A stretch of DNA of 35,351 nucleotides, taken from a virus. This document shows positions 22,943-29,615 of the stretch, one piece after another. The stretch is taken from the IMG/VR virus record IMGVR_UViG_3300040856_002686, positions 1 through 35,351 of that record; one strand, given 5' to 3'. Every line of letters starts with the position of its first letter. Positions within the stretch are counted from its first letter, which is position 1. Position numbers and translations under genes: made by a program. The notes beneath the pieces were generated by a model. It saw only the letters and a list, made by a program, of their open reading frames with translations, was not told the origin of the DNA and did no database searches.

Positions 22943-23170
22943 ATGGAACAAGCATTATTACTCACAAATACTATAATGCTAACATTATCCTTTTTTTTAG
23001 TTGGTGGATTAATTGGGTGGATTGCAAATAGAAATTATCTAGAATCCACTCCAATGTATATGCATCCAGAATTTATGGATGAAAATGGGAATATTATTCC
23101 CGACGAAATACTTGCAGTAAGATTTGAAAATGACCATGACAACAACGACGAAGAAGAAGATTACGACTAA
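22943..23170 (+). CDS. Single-TM membrane protein with acidic tail
   Basis: 75 residues. One N-terminal transmembrane helix (LLTNTIMLTLSFFLVGGLIG, about 6-27, then WIANRNYL) is followed by a cytoplasmic tail with MYMHPEFMDENGNIIPDEIL and a run of Asp/Glu (DHDNNDEEEDYD). An AGGAG ribosome site lies upstream. Proteins of this layout recur in T4-like cyanophages without known function. Its end overlaps the next gene by ~40 nt. Confidence 0.75.
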   Translation: MEQALLLTNTIMLTLSFFLVGGLIGWIANRNYLESTPMYMHPEFMDENGNIIPDEILAVRFENDHDNNDEEEDYD

Positions 23171-23705
23171 GTTACAACCGAATCCTTTTCAGAGTGAGAT
23201 ACTTTCTTTGGTATCAAAACAAAGAACTAATGCCGCTAAAGCAGAAGTACTACAAGAATATAGAAATGATGCTTTAGTTTCTTTACTAATATGGAATTTT
23301 GATGAAAGTGTAATTTCTATACTTCCAAAAGGACCTGTGCCTTATGCGGATAATACTGAACAAACATCTGTCGGTGGAAATTTGACCGATCTTGTTGAAA
23401 GTAAAACAAGAAGTCAAAATTTAACTAAAGGTGAATACGCCGCTGCTGATGAAGTTGGTAATAAACAGCATACATCATTAAGAAATGAATATGAAAAATT
23501 TTATATTTTTCTGAGGGGAGGGTCAAATAGTCTTTCTCAAATCAGAAAGGAGACTATTTTTATTAATATGCTTAAGGGTCTTCATCCAGAAGAAGCGGAA
23601 CTGATGTGTTTAGTTAAAGATAAGCGATTAACTGATAAATATAAGATAACGCATCAGAATGTTAAAGATGCGTATCCAGACATTACATGGGGAGGTAGGT
23701 CTTGA
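23130..23705 (+). CDS. Hypothetical T4-like cyanophage protein (DUF6433-like)
   Basis: 191 residues from ATG 23130 (23136 is equally possible; the TTG at 23124 is less likely). A basic Thr/Lys start is followed by a helical body: FQSEILSLVSKQRTNAAKAE, LQEYRNDALVSLLIWNFDES, then IFINMLKGLHPEEAELMCLV and HQNVKDAYPDITWGG. I recall similar proteins in T4-like phages as a family of unknown function (DUF6433); this is from memory and not certain. Confidence 0.75.
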   Translation: MTMTTTTKKKITTKLQPNPFQSEILSLVSKQRTNAAKAEVLQEYRNDALVSLLIWNFDESVISILPKGPVPYADNTEQTSVGGNLTDLVESKTRSQNLTKGEYAAADEVGNKQHTSLRNEYEKFYIFLRGGSNSLSQIRKETIFINMLKGLHPEEAELMCLVKDKRLTDKYKITHQNVKDAYPDITWGGRS

Positions 23706-23709
23706 TATT

Positions 23710-24012
23710 ATGACTTGGGAACCCGAAGAATTAAGTACAATACCAAAGAAGTATAACTGCGAAATAACATTTAATAGAACTACATTAGATAGGATTAAAG
23801 ATCCTTCTCTACCAAATGATGCTTATATTGTAATATATTCTTCGGACGATAATACATATATGGATTTATGTCGAGGGAGAAAAGTTGATATCTTTGATCT
23901 CTATTATGATAAATTTGGATCTGGATCATTAAAAAAAATAGATTGGGGATATGGTAGAACTAATCCCAAATTGTGGGGATATAAAAAAAAGGAGAAAAAA
24001 GTGAGTAAATAA
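23710..24012 (+). CDS. Hypothetical protein (100 aa)
   Basis: 100 residues from ATG 23710, with a GGAGG ribosome site upstream; the frame continues further 5' but overlaps the previous gene. Acidic N-terminal half with YIVIYSSDDNTYMDLCRGRK and FDLYYDKFGSGSLKKIDWGY, then a basic tail. No family recognised. Confidence 0.65.
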   Translation: MTWEPEELSTIPKKYNCEITFNRTTLDRIKDPSLPNDAYIVIYSSDDNTYMDLCRGRKVDIFDLYYDKFGSGSLKKIDWGYGRTNPKLWGYKKKEKKVSK

Positions 24013-24034
24013 TATACAATATATTAAATTAAAA

Positions 24035-24361
24035 ATGGGAAAGCATTATCTTTTAAATTTGTATGGATGTCCTTTTTCACTTTTAGATGATGAATTTTTT
24101 CTAATTAGTTTACTTGAAAAATCTGCTATTTTTAGTGGAGCAAATGTTATCCAAACAATTCATAAAAAATTTGATCCTCAAGGAGTTACTGTATTAACAT
24201 TACTTTCGGAAAGTCACATAAGTATTCATACTTGGCCTGAAAGGGGAGATGCTGCAGTTGATATATTCACTTGTGGTGATTGTGATCCAAAAATAGGGTG
24301 CAATATAATCATTGATGAACTTCAATCTCAGAGTCATACACTAAGTTATATTGACCGTTAA
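24035..24361 (+). CDS. speD: S-adenosylmethionine decarboxylase proenzyme
   Basis: 108 residues, the short bacterial/archaeal (SpeH-type) form. The self-cleavage site is Glu59-Ser60 in SESHISIHTWPE; Ser60 becomes the pyruvoyl cofactor. His65 and Cys80 (DIFTCGDCDP) are the processing and catalytic residues of the family. It supplies decarboxylated AdoMet for spermidine synthesis and is a known cyanophage auxiliary gene. The stop overlaps a late-type box for the next gene. Confidence 0.93.
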   Translation: MGKHYLLNLYGCPFSLLDDEFFLISLLEKSAIFSGANVIQTIHKKFDPQGVTVLTLLSESHISIHTWPERGDAAVDIFTCGDCDPKIGCNIIIDELQSQSHTLSYIDR

Positions 24362-24368
24362 ATAAATA
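24361..24368 (+). promoter_or_regulatory. Late-type promoter box
   Basis: AATAAATA overlapping the last base of the speD stop, 20 bp before ATG 24389. Confidence 0.5.
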
Positions 24369-24388
24369 ATTTTTATTAAGGAATTCTT

Positions 24389-24706
24389 ATGTTATCAACA
24401 CAATATCGTCTTCGACTTGAATCAATCTGTGAAAAAATTATAAAAGGTGAATCTGTAGAGTTAAGTGAGATGGTATGGGCAGAAAAACTTGCTAAATCAA
24501 ATAGATCTGCTGCAACTATTTTGAGGAAGGCACGTAGACGTGCTGCTAATCCAGATATGGAAGAGGATAGTTTAGATTCTTTTATGAACGCATTGGATAT
24601 TGGAGATCCAGATCCATCAAATCATAAGACTGGTTTTGATACAATAGATGATATTTTAGATTTCTTTACCCAAGATAAACCTGACGACTGGAGACAAAGA
24701 GATTAA
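24389..24706 (+). CDS. Hypothetical protein (105 aa)
   Basis: 105 residues. The N-terminal ~50 are helical and basic (LRLESICEKIIKGESVELSE, then NRSAATILRKARRRAANP), while the C-terminal half is acidic (SLDSFMNALDIGDPDPSNHK, DDILDFFTQDKPDDW). A ribosome site AAGGAATT is present. The split charge suggests a small nucleic-acid- or protein-binding factor; no family is recognised. Transcription of the riboswitch unit begins ~70 nt after its stop. Confidence 0.75.
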   Translation: MLSTQYRLRLESICEKIIKGESVELSEMVWAEKLAKSNRSAATILRKARRRAANPDMEEDSLDSFMNALDIGDPDPSNHKTGFDTIDDILDFFTQDKPDDWRQRD

Positions 24707-24743
24707 AAAATAATAAAATTGTATCAGGTTATACAAGACAACC

Positions 24744-24772
24744 TTGCTATATATTATATGATGGTCTATAAT
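24744..24772 (+). promoter_or_regulatory. Promoter of the riboswitch-DUF4278 unit
   Basis: TTGCTA (24744-24749), 17 bp, perfect TATAAT (24767-24772). The predicted start near 24779 coincides with the first base of the riboswitch P1 stem. Confidence 0.75.
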
Positions 24773-24779
24773 GACCTTA

Positions 24780-24872
24780 CGTTCATCGGGGAAACCCGAC
24801 GCAAGTAGGACGGTGGAACGGATCGTTCATTCGCTATTCACAAATAGCGAACGCAAACCGCCCGAAGGAACG
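24780..24872 (+). ncRNA. Glutamine riboswitch (glnA / Downstream-peptide type)
   Basis: P1 is closed by CGTTC (24780-24784) and GAACG (24868-24872). Hairpin TCGGG-GAAA-CCCGA spans 24786-24799. The conserved joining segment CGACGCAAGTAGGAC and the 3' segment CCGAAGGAACG match what I recall of the glnA and Downstream-peptide RNAs, which bind L-glutamine. A species-specific hairpin TTCGCTATT-CACA-AATAGCGAA (24830-24851) is inserted. The Downstream-peptide class is defined by a short ORF just after it, as here. No search could be run. Confidence 0.82.
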
Positions 24873-24906
24873 GGACTAACAATCTCATTTCTTTGGAGGA
24901 AAACCA

Positions 24907-25044
24907 ATGTCTAAAGTTGTATATCGTGGTGTCTCTTATGACACCGAATTGCGTCTTCAGCAACAAGCACAGGCACAGCAAGAACCCCAGCAGTACAATG
25001 AAACTTATCGTGGTGTTAAGTTCGTGAAGGAGGGGCACAAGTGA
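24907..25044 (+). CDS. DUF4278-type downstream peptide (45 aa)
   Basis: 45 residues. Two YRGV motifs frame a Gln-rich middle: VVYRGVSYDTEL near the start and ETYRGVKFVKEG near the end, the DUF4278 pattern. A strong GGAGG ribosome site lies upstream; it may be masked or exposed by the riboswitch 35 nt away. From memory, the cyanobacterial DUF4278 protein PirA binds PII and controls flux into arginine synthesis, so a role in host nitrogen metabolism is a fair inference. The stop and next ATG overlap (TGATG). Confidence 0.8.
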   Translation: MSKVVYRGVSYDTELRLQQQAQAQQEPQQYNETYRGVKFVKEGHK

Positions 25045-25142
25045 TGAAAAAAATCAACTTCTTGCAAATCATCAAAAACAAAAAACAAAAAGAAGTGCGT
25101 CTTCATAATGCACAACTAGCACAATTAGTTGGGACAAATTGA
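25044..25142 (+). CDS. Basic micro-protein (32 aa)
   Basis: 32 residues (MKKINFLQIIKNKKQKEVRL, then HNAQLAQLVGTN). It is cotranslated with the DUF4278 peptide through the one-base TGATG overlap and shares its riboswitch transcript. Highly basic amphipathic helix; no family recognised. Confidence 0.6.
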   Translation: MKKINFLQIIKNKKQKEVRLHNAQLAQLVGTN

Positions 25143-25216
25143 CAATAACTGAAATATCAGTTGTATCTGTTGTTATAGTATTATTGTCACTGTATATACA
25201 GTGTATTTGGAATTAA
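25139..25216 (+). CDS. Possible 25-residue membrane peptide (TTG start)
   Basis: A TTG overlapping the previous stop opens MTITEISVVSVVIVLLSLYI then QCIWN, a perfect single membrane helix ending 13 nt before the terminator. The start codon is weak and no ribosome site is seen except by coupling. Confidence 0.35.
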   Translation: MTITEISVVSVVIVLLSLYIQCIWN

Positions 25217-25229
25217 CTAAAAAAGATTG

Positions 25230-25260
25230 AAGGAGGAGACTTGACTCTCCTCCTTTTTTT
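25230..25260 (+). terminator. Terminator of the riboswitch unit
   Basis: A 10-bp perfect stem AAGGAGGAGA / TCTCCTCCTT with loop CTTGAC, then T to 25260. Confidence 0.92.
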
Positions 25261-25292
25261 ATGTAGAATATGAGGGTATTCGTAAGTATTTG

Positions 25293-25460
25293 ATGGATTT
25301 ACAAAAGGTATCTTTATTGATTGCTAGTATAGAGTCATCTTTAGAAGTTTTGAAAATGGAATTATCGAGTTCAAATATTCCATCAAATATTATTAAATTG
25401 GAAAATTTGATCCCAGAATCTATTGATGATTATGAACCAGACTATCATGAGGAAGATTAA
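25293..25460 (+). CDS. Acidic hypothetical protein (55 aa)
   Basis: 55 residues. A helical N-terminus (MDLQKVSLLIASIESSLEVL) is followed by a very acidic end (SIDDYEPDYHEED). The stop overlaps the next ATG (TAATG). It leads the thyX operon after the riboswitch terminator. No family recognised. Confidence 0.6.
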   Translation: MDLQKVSLLIASIESSLEVLKMELSSSNIPSNIIKLENLIPESIDDYEPDYHEED

Positions 25461-25651
25461 TGCCGTATAATGACCTAACTGAATTCGAAAGAGAACTTGC
25501 ACGATTTGGTGATAAAGTCCAATTAATTGTTGGACTTGAGATTGGAGATAAAATATCACCAGAAGAAGCATACCAACAAATTAAAGGTATGATGAAAGAA
25601 CTAAAAAAACTTCGTAAACAAGAAAAAGATATTTGGGAGAATAATAAATGA
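25460..25651 (+). CDS. Small conserved-looking protein upstream of thyX (63 aa)
   Basis: 63 residues. MPYNDLTEFERELARFGDKV then QLIVGLEIGDKISPEEAYQQ, ending in a basic helix KGMMKELKKLRKQEKDIW. The GLE-GDKISPEEAYQ-IK pattern looks like a small domain shared with cyanobacterial proteins of unknown function. Coupled on both sides: TAATG upstream, ATGA into thyX. Confidence 0.7.
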   Translation: MPYNDLTEFERELARFGDKVQLIVGLEIGDKISPEEAYQQIKGMMKELKKLRKQEKDIWENNK

Positions 25652-26400
25652 AACCAATTAAAGCAAAAGATCTTATCGAACTTGATAAAAACCTTCAGGC
25701 AGTAAAACTTCAAGGGTATGCAATTCCAGAGCAAGTAATTTGGCAAGCAGGTAAAGGAGATTATTCTGAAGTTCCTGCTCACGAATTAAAGACTCCTTTA
25801 CCATCTGATTGTGGTAAGTGGATCGTAGAACAACTCCTAAGCAACGAGAGAGGACACTACGGACCCCTAGAACACCCTGGAATCACGTTCTCGGTGTCTG
25901 GGTATGTACATAGTGTTATGGTCCAAGCAAGGACCCATAGAGTGGGAGTTAGTTTTGATGTTCAGTCTCAACGATATACTGGAAAGCGTGTACTTAAGGT
26001 TGCTAGTGGTGAACTAAAACCAGAGGATGTTTTTTATGTACGTCCTCCAGGTTTTTATACCAATCGAATGGGTAAAAAATATGATTGGAAGGAAGAAGAT
26101 TATCACAACGAATTGGATTGGATTGTCAAAGGTTGTGAACGTTATGCTGCAAAGTATAATAAAGGTATGTGTGAAGAACATATTCGTGATTATCTTGCAC
26201 AAGCAATCCGTCAAAATTTTGTAGTTTCATTCAATCTTAGATCAGTGTTGCATCTATTGGATCTTCGTGCTAAGCTTGATGCTCAACTTGAGATTCAAGC
26301 ATTATGTGAGCAACTTATTCCAGAAGTAAAACTATGGGCACCTAACGTTTGGAATTACTATGAAGAAAAACGTCTACATAAAGCCAGGTTATCACCATAG
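25648..26400 (+). CDS. thyX: Flavin-dependent thymidylate synthase ThyX
   Basis: 250 residues. The ThyX signature appears as QARTHRVGVSFDVQSQRYTG (residues 93-112): Arg95-Thr-His-Arg98, then Ser107-Gln-Arg109-Tyr110. GHYGPLEHPGITFSVSG (69-85) is the usual ThyX His/Glu substrate region. ThyX makes dTMP from dUMP using FAD and methylene-tetrahydrofolate, supporting phage DNA synthesis. Length is normal for cyanophage ThyX. Its start overlaps the upstream stop by 4 nt. Confidence 0.93.
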   Translation: MKPIKAKDLIELDKNLQAVKLQGYAIPEQVIWQAGKGDYSEVPAHELKTPLPSDCGKWIVEQLLSNERGHYGPLEHPGITFSVSGYVHSVMVQARTHRVGVSFDVQSQRYTGKRVLKVASGELKPEDVFYVRPPGFYTNRMGKKYDWKEEDYHNELDWIVKGCERYAAKYNKGMCEEHIRDYLAQAIRQNFVVSFNLRSVLHLLDLRAKLDAQLEIQALCEQLIPEVKLWAPNVWNYYEEKRLHKARLSP

Positions 26401-26405
26401 TAAAT

Positions 26406-26564
26406 ATGAAATCATATTGTATTAAAGATTCTTTAACCGGACATGTTTTTAGAGTTTTTCTTACTGAAGAAGAATTTAAACAGTTTTTTAAAAAATATCC
26501 AGATATAGATGAGTGTGTAGATTGCATAGAATGTGATGATGCACCTTCTATAACTATTGAATAA
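26406..26564 (+). CDS. Cys-containing hypothetical protein (52 aa)
   Basis: 52 residues. MKSYCIKDSLTGHVFRVFLT is followed by EEEFKQFFKKYPDIDECVDC and IECDD. The CVDCIEC cluster suggests a possible half zinc-binding knuckle. No family recognised. It starts 5 nt after thyX; its stop contains a late-type box serving the next gene. Confidence 0.6.
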   Translation: MKSYCIKDSLTGHVFRVFLTEEEFKQFFKKYPDIDECVDCIECDDAPSITIE

Positions 26565-26567
26565 ATA
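26560..26567 (+). promoter_or_regulatory. Late-type promoter box
   Basis: AATAAATA, 25 bp before the TTG start at 26593. Confidence 0.45.
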
Positions 26568-26592
26568 ATTTTTTTATGTTCGGAGGAGAACA

Positions 26593-26835
26593 TTGGCAAT
26601 TTATCCTATTATTCATAAAGAAACAGGGGAAAAACGAATACTAGAAATAAGTGTTCATGAAATTACCCAGTGGTATGAAGATAATCTAGAGTGGAAAAGA
26701 GATTGGTCTGAAGGATGTGCTTCTTTTGGGGAAGTTGGGGAATGGAAAGATCGTTTAGTAAAAAAACATCCCGGATGGAATGACGTTTTAGAAAAAGTAT
26801 CAAAAGAACCTAAATCTCAAGTAAAAAAAATTTGA
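26593..26835 (+). CDS. Hypothetical protein with TTG start (80 aa)
   Basis: 80 residues. A strong ribosome site (GGAGGAGA, 26582-26589) precedes TTG 26593, and no ATG exists later in the frame, so TTG is the only possible start. YPIIHKETGEKRILEISVHE, then SFGEVGEWKDRLVKKHPGWN: it resembles short cyanophage proteins that have a Zn-ribbon-like start, but no cysteine pairs are seen here (one Cys only). Ends 5 nt before the phoH start codon. Confidence 0.7.
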   Translation: MAIYPIIHKETGEKRILEISVHEITQWYEDNLEWKRDWSEGCASFGEVGEWKDRLVKKHPGWNDVLEKVSKEPKSQVKKI

Positions 26836-26840
26836 ATCTT

Positions 26841-27599
26841 ATGGCAAGAAAGAAAAAATCATTTTCAGATCAACCTATTGGAGTTGGACTAACATTAAGG
26901 CAAATAAAGAGAAGAAAACCAATCAATGCAGATCTTTTAATTGATATTGATCCTTTAACTGATAATCAGAAAATTCTTTTTGACTCTTATTCTAAAGATA
27001 AAAACATCGTTGCTTATGGTGCTGCTGGAACAGGTAAAACTTTCATTACTTTATATAATGCCTTATGCGATGTTTTAGATGAAAGGAGTCCTTATGAAAA
27101 AATTTATATTGTTAGATCTTTAGTATCTACTAGAGAAATTGGATTCTTACCTGGTGATCATGAAGATAAGTCTTCTCTCTATCAGATTCCATATAAGAAC
27201 ATGGTGAAGTACATGTTTGAAATGCCAGATGATGCATCTTTTGAAGCACTATATGGAAATCTTAAAACTCAAGGTACTATAAGTTTTTGGTCTACTTCAT
27301 TTATTCGCGGTACTACGTTAGATAGAGCAATAATTATTGTTGATGAATTCCAGAATTTAAATTTCCATGAATTAGATTCAATCATTACACGAGTTGGTGA
27401 AGATTCTAAAATTATGTTCTGTGGAGATGCCACACAGAGTGACTTAATTAAAACAAATGAAAAAAATGGAATCATAGATTTTATGAAAATCTTAAGAATA
27501 ATGGAATCATTTGATATAATTGAGTTTGGAGTTGATGATATTGTACGTTCTGGTATAGTTAAAGAATATATCGTAGCAAAAATGCAACTAAATCTCTGA
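26841..27599 (+). CDS. phoH: PhoH-like P-loop ATPase
   Basis: 252 residues from ATG 26841 (an in-frame TTG at 26832 is rejected). Basic N-terminus, then Walker A GAAGTGKT (60-67), the PhoH motif IYIVRSLVSTREIGFLPGD, Walker B AIIIVDEFQN, and MFCGDATQSD. PhoH is common in marine phages; it is an RNA helicase/ATPase-like protein whose phage role is unsettled. Only the ATPase domain is present, as usual for phage forms. Tightly packed with the upstream gene. Confidence 0.93.
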   Translation: MARKKKSFSDQPIGVGLTLRQIKRRKPINADLLIDIDPLTDNQKILFDSYSKDKNIVAYGAAGTGKTFITLYNALCDVLDERSPYEKIYIVRSLVSTREIGFLPGDHEDKSSLYQIPYKNMVKYMFEMPDDASFEALYGNLKTQGTISFWSTSFIRGTTLDRAIIIVDEFQNLNFHELDSIITRVGEDSKIMFCGDATQSDLIKTNEKNGIIDFMKILRIMESFDIIEFGVDDIVRSGIVKEYIVAKMQLNL

Positions 27600-27613
27600 T
27601 ATAAAAAATAATT

Positions 27614-28294
27614 ATGAAACTTGATTTTGAACATAAAACACTAAATCTCCCAAAATTAAAAAGAGAAACGATAGATGGAGTAAGATATTATAATGTTCCA
27701 GATGAAAACAATCCTATCAAATTAGTTTCTATTACATCTGTAATTAGTAACTATAAAAAAAAATTTTTTGATTCTTGGAGAAAAAGAGTTGGTGTAGAGT
27801 TTGCAGATAAAAAAACTAAAAGAGCTACAAGTCGAGGGACTGATATGCACACTTTAGTTGAAAATTATTTGTATAACATACCAGAACTACCAGAAGTTCA
27901 ACCCTTGTCACAAATGTTATTTAAAATTGCTTTACCAGCATTAAATAGAATAAATAATATTTATTCCTTAGAAGGATCTTTATACAGTAAGTATCTTGGA
28001 ATTGCTGGTACTGTAGATTGTATAGCAGAATTTGATGGAGAACTTTCTATAATCGATTTTAAAACCTCCGAAAAACCAAAACCAAGAGAATGGATTGACG
28101 GATATTTTGTTCAGTGCTGTGCTTATGCATGTATGTTGAATGAATTGACTGGTCTATCAGTTAAAAAATTTGTTATTATAATGGCATGTGAGAATGGAGA
28201 AGTTGAAGTATATGTTGAAAGGGATAAAAAGAAATACATTAAAATGTTAGTTCAGTATATTAAAAAGTTTATATCAGATAAGCAAATTAGTTAA
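27614..28294 (+). CDS. PD-(D/E)XK exonuclease (Cas4/RecB/MGME1-like)
   Basis: 226 residues. Motifs of the RecB-type nuclease are present in order: GTDMHTLVENY (His79, Glu83), LEGSLYS (Glu120), GIAGTVDCIAEFDG (Asp135), and LSIIDFKTSEKP (Asp148-x-Lys150). A C-terminal FVQCCAYACM helix follows, as in Cas4 and mitochondrial MGME1. Probably processes DNA ends in replication or recombination; cyanophages carry it next to gp33 and gp59. No cysteine cluster, so it is not the iron-sulphur Cas4 form. Confidence 0.85.
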   Translation: MKLDFEHKTLNLPKLKRETIDGVRYYNVPDENNPIKLVSITSVISNYKKKFFDSWRKRVGVEFADKKTKRATSRGTDMHTLVENYLYNIPELPEVQPLSQMLFKIALPALNRINNIYSLEGSLYSKYLGIAGTVDCIAEFDGELSIIDFKTSEKPKPREWIDGYFVQCCAYACMLNELTGLSVKKFVIIMACENGEVEVYVERDKKKYIKMLVQYIKKFISDKQIS

Positions 28295-28309
28295 ATTAAA
28301 TTTAAATAC

Positions 28310-28588
28310 ATGAGATCAAAAAAATTACAAGTAAATAAAGAACTTGATAAAGAATTAGAAAAAAAATTTTATTGTCCATCTAAATTTTCTCAGGAAATAG
28401 AGATGATGGTTAAAAATAATTCCAATTCAAACTACATAGATGCGATAGTAGAATTTTGTGAACACAACAATATTGAAATTGAGTCTGTTCCAAAATTAAT
28501 CTCAAAACCTTTGAAAGAAAAACTAAAATATGAAGCAAGTCAACTTAATTTCTTAAAGAAAACTACGAGAGCGAAATTAGTATTTTAA
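28310..28588 (+). CDS. 33: Late-transcription coactivator (T4 gp33)
   Basis: 92 residues. NYIDAIVEFCEHNNIEIESV, then ISKPLKEKLKYEASQLNFLK and TTRAKLVF match the cyanophage gp33 core. In T4, gp33 links host RNA polymerase (beta flap) with the gp45 sliding clamp and so drives transcription from TATAAATA late promoters together with gp55. The many late-type boxes in this window are its presumed targets. Gene order gp33-gp59-DUF1825-gp32 is typical for cyanophages. Confidence 0.9.
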   Translation: MRSKKLQVNKELDKELEKKFYCPSKFSQEIEMMVKNNSNSNYIDAIVEFCEHNNIEIESVPKLISKPLKEKLKYEASQLNFLKKTTRAKLVF

Positions 28589-28590
28589 AT

Positions 28591-29181
28591 GTGGAACCAA
28601 TAGATTGTTATAAAACATATTTGTCTGTAAAAAATCACTTCTCTAAAGAGAATTATGATTTTTTTAAGTACAATGGAAAAACAAAAGTTAGTCAAAAAAC
28701 TTTCTATTCCAAAAAAGATAGATTTTGGTTTGAAAAATTATCGAGACAAAAAAATGAAAATGAAATAGTTGATTTTTTTGTCTCGAATTATTCATCATCA
28801 GATGATCCATCTAATCTTTGGATTGGAAACATTATTAAGGAGGGTGAAAAAATTTATGACGACTGGAAGTTAAAAAAAGAAAATCTTATAGATATATTTC
28901 AAAAAGAAGTACATAGAAAAATAAACAAAGAAAATTTTAATAACTATTTTAGTGTAATTAACAATAGACACCCTCCAATTTTAAAAGACTATCTCACAAA
29001 AGAAATTTCAATAGAAACTCTAATAATATTAGACAAAATTTTAAATTTTAAAACCGATTTGGATAAAAAATTATTGGATCCTATTTGGCAAACAATTTCT
29101 TTAAAAATTAAAAAATATTCTCCATTTTTAAATATTAATATATTTAAATATAAAAAAGTATTAAAGGATCATGTATTATGA
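28591..29181 (+). CDS. 59: Helicase loader (T4 gp59)
   Basis: 196 residues with a GTG start, 2 nt after the gp33 stop; no nearby in-frame ATG exists. Like T4 gp59 it opens with a helical domain (CYKTYLSVKNHF, FFKYNGKTKVSQKTFYSKKD, RFWFEKLSRQ), followed by WIGNIIKEGEKIYDDWK and a C-terminal half ending in the KIKKYSPFLNI region. gp59 loads the gp41 helicase onto forked DNA coated with gp32, which is encoded just downstream. Coupled to the next gene by ATGA. Confidence 0.88.
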   Translation: MEPIDCYKTYLSVKNHFSKENYDFFKYNGKTKVSQKTFYSKKDRFWFEKLSRQKNENEIVDFFVSNYSSSDDPSNLWIGNIIKEGEKIYDDWKLKKENLIDIFQKEVHRKINKENFNNYFSVINNRHPPILKDYLTKEISIETLIILDKILNFKTDLDKKLLDPIWQTISLKIKKYSPFLNINIFKYKKVLKDHVL

Positions 29182-29513
29182 GTTTTTTTAAATCCGAATT
29201 AGTTCGGTCAGAAATAGTCGAAATAACTTTACTTCAGGAAAAAGTTTATGATAATATTTTAAAATATCCTTTAATGACTGATGCAGAAAAACTTTGCCAT
29301 ATAGAAACATTAGAAAAACTTTTAAATAAACAAAAAGTTTTATATGCAAGACTAAGTTTGTCTGATGATCCGGAAGCAAAAAATATGAAATTAAAGATTG
29401 TTGATAGTATTAGATTCATGGGTGTTAGAGATGGAGTTGATGTTAACATCATTTTTAATAATATGGAAAAAATCTTAGAGTCAATGAAACGCACACTTGA
29501 CAAATCCGATTAA
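29178..29513 (+). CDS. DUF1825 family protein
   Basis: 111 residues. MSFFKSELVRSEIVEITLLQ, then KLCHIETLEKLLNKQKVLYA and RLSLSDDPEAKNMKLKI match DUF1825, a helical family shared between cyanobacteria and T4-like cyanophages. Its function is unknown. It is almost always found between gp59 and gp32 in these phages. The last codons contain the -35 box of a gp32 promoter, so the coding sequence and the promoter overlap. Confidence 0.88.
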   Translation: MSFFKSELVRSEIVEITLLQEKVYDNILKYPLMTDAEKLCHIETLEKLLNKQKVLYARLSLSDDPEAKNMKLKIVDSIRFMGVRDGVDVNIIFNNMEKILESMKRTLDKSD

Positions 29514-29526
29514 GGTGCTGTATACT
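29497..29526 (+). promoter_or_regulatory. Sigma70-type promoter P1 of gp32
   Basis: TTGACA (29497-29502) inside the DUF1825 coding end, 18 bp, TATACT (29521-29526). Confidence 0.7.
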
Positions 29527-29552
29527 GCTTAAGCAATCAAAAACACCAGGGC

Positions 29553-29581
29553 TTGACAACCCTCTAGAAAAATATTAGTAA
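29553..29581 (+). promoter_or_regulatory. Second possible gp32 promoter
   Basis: Perfect TTGACA (29553-29558), 17 bp, then a weak -10 TAGTAA (29576-29581), 56 bp after the first -35 box. Confidence 0.45.
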
Positions 29582-29615
29582 AGTAGTCCACAAGCCAAAT
29601 CTGATTTTTTAAAAC

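Noticed and set aside
29514-29552. GGTG...CACC hairpin as a DUF1825 terminator
   Set aside because: Stem only 4 bp with a large loop and no T-run; the stretch is better explained by the tandem promoters.
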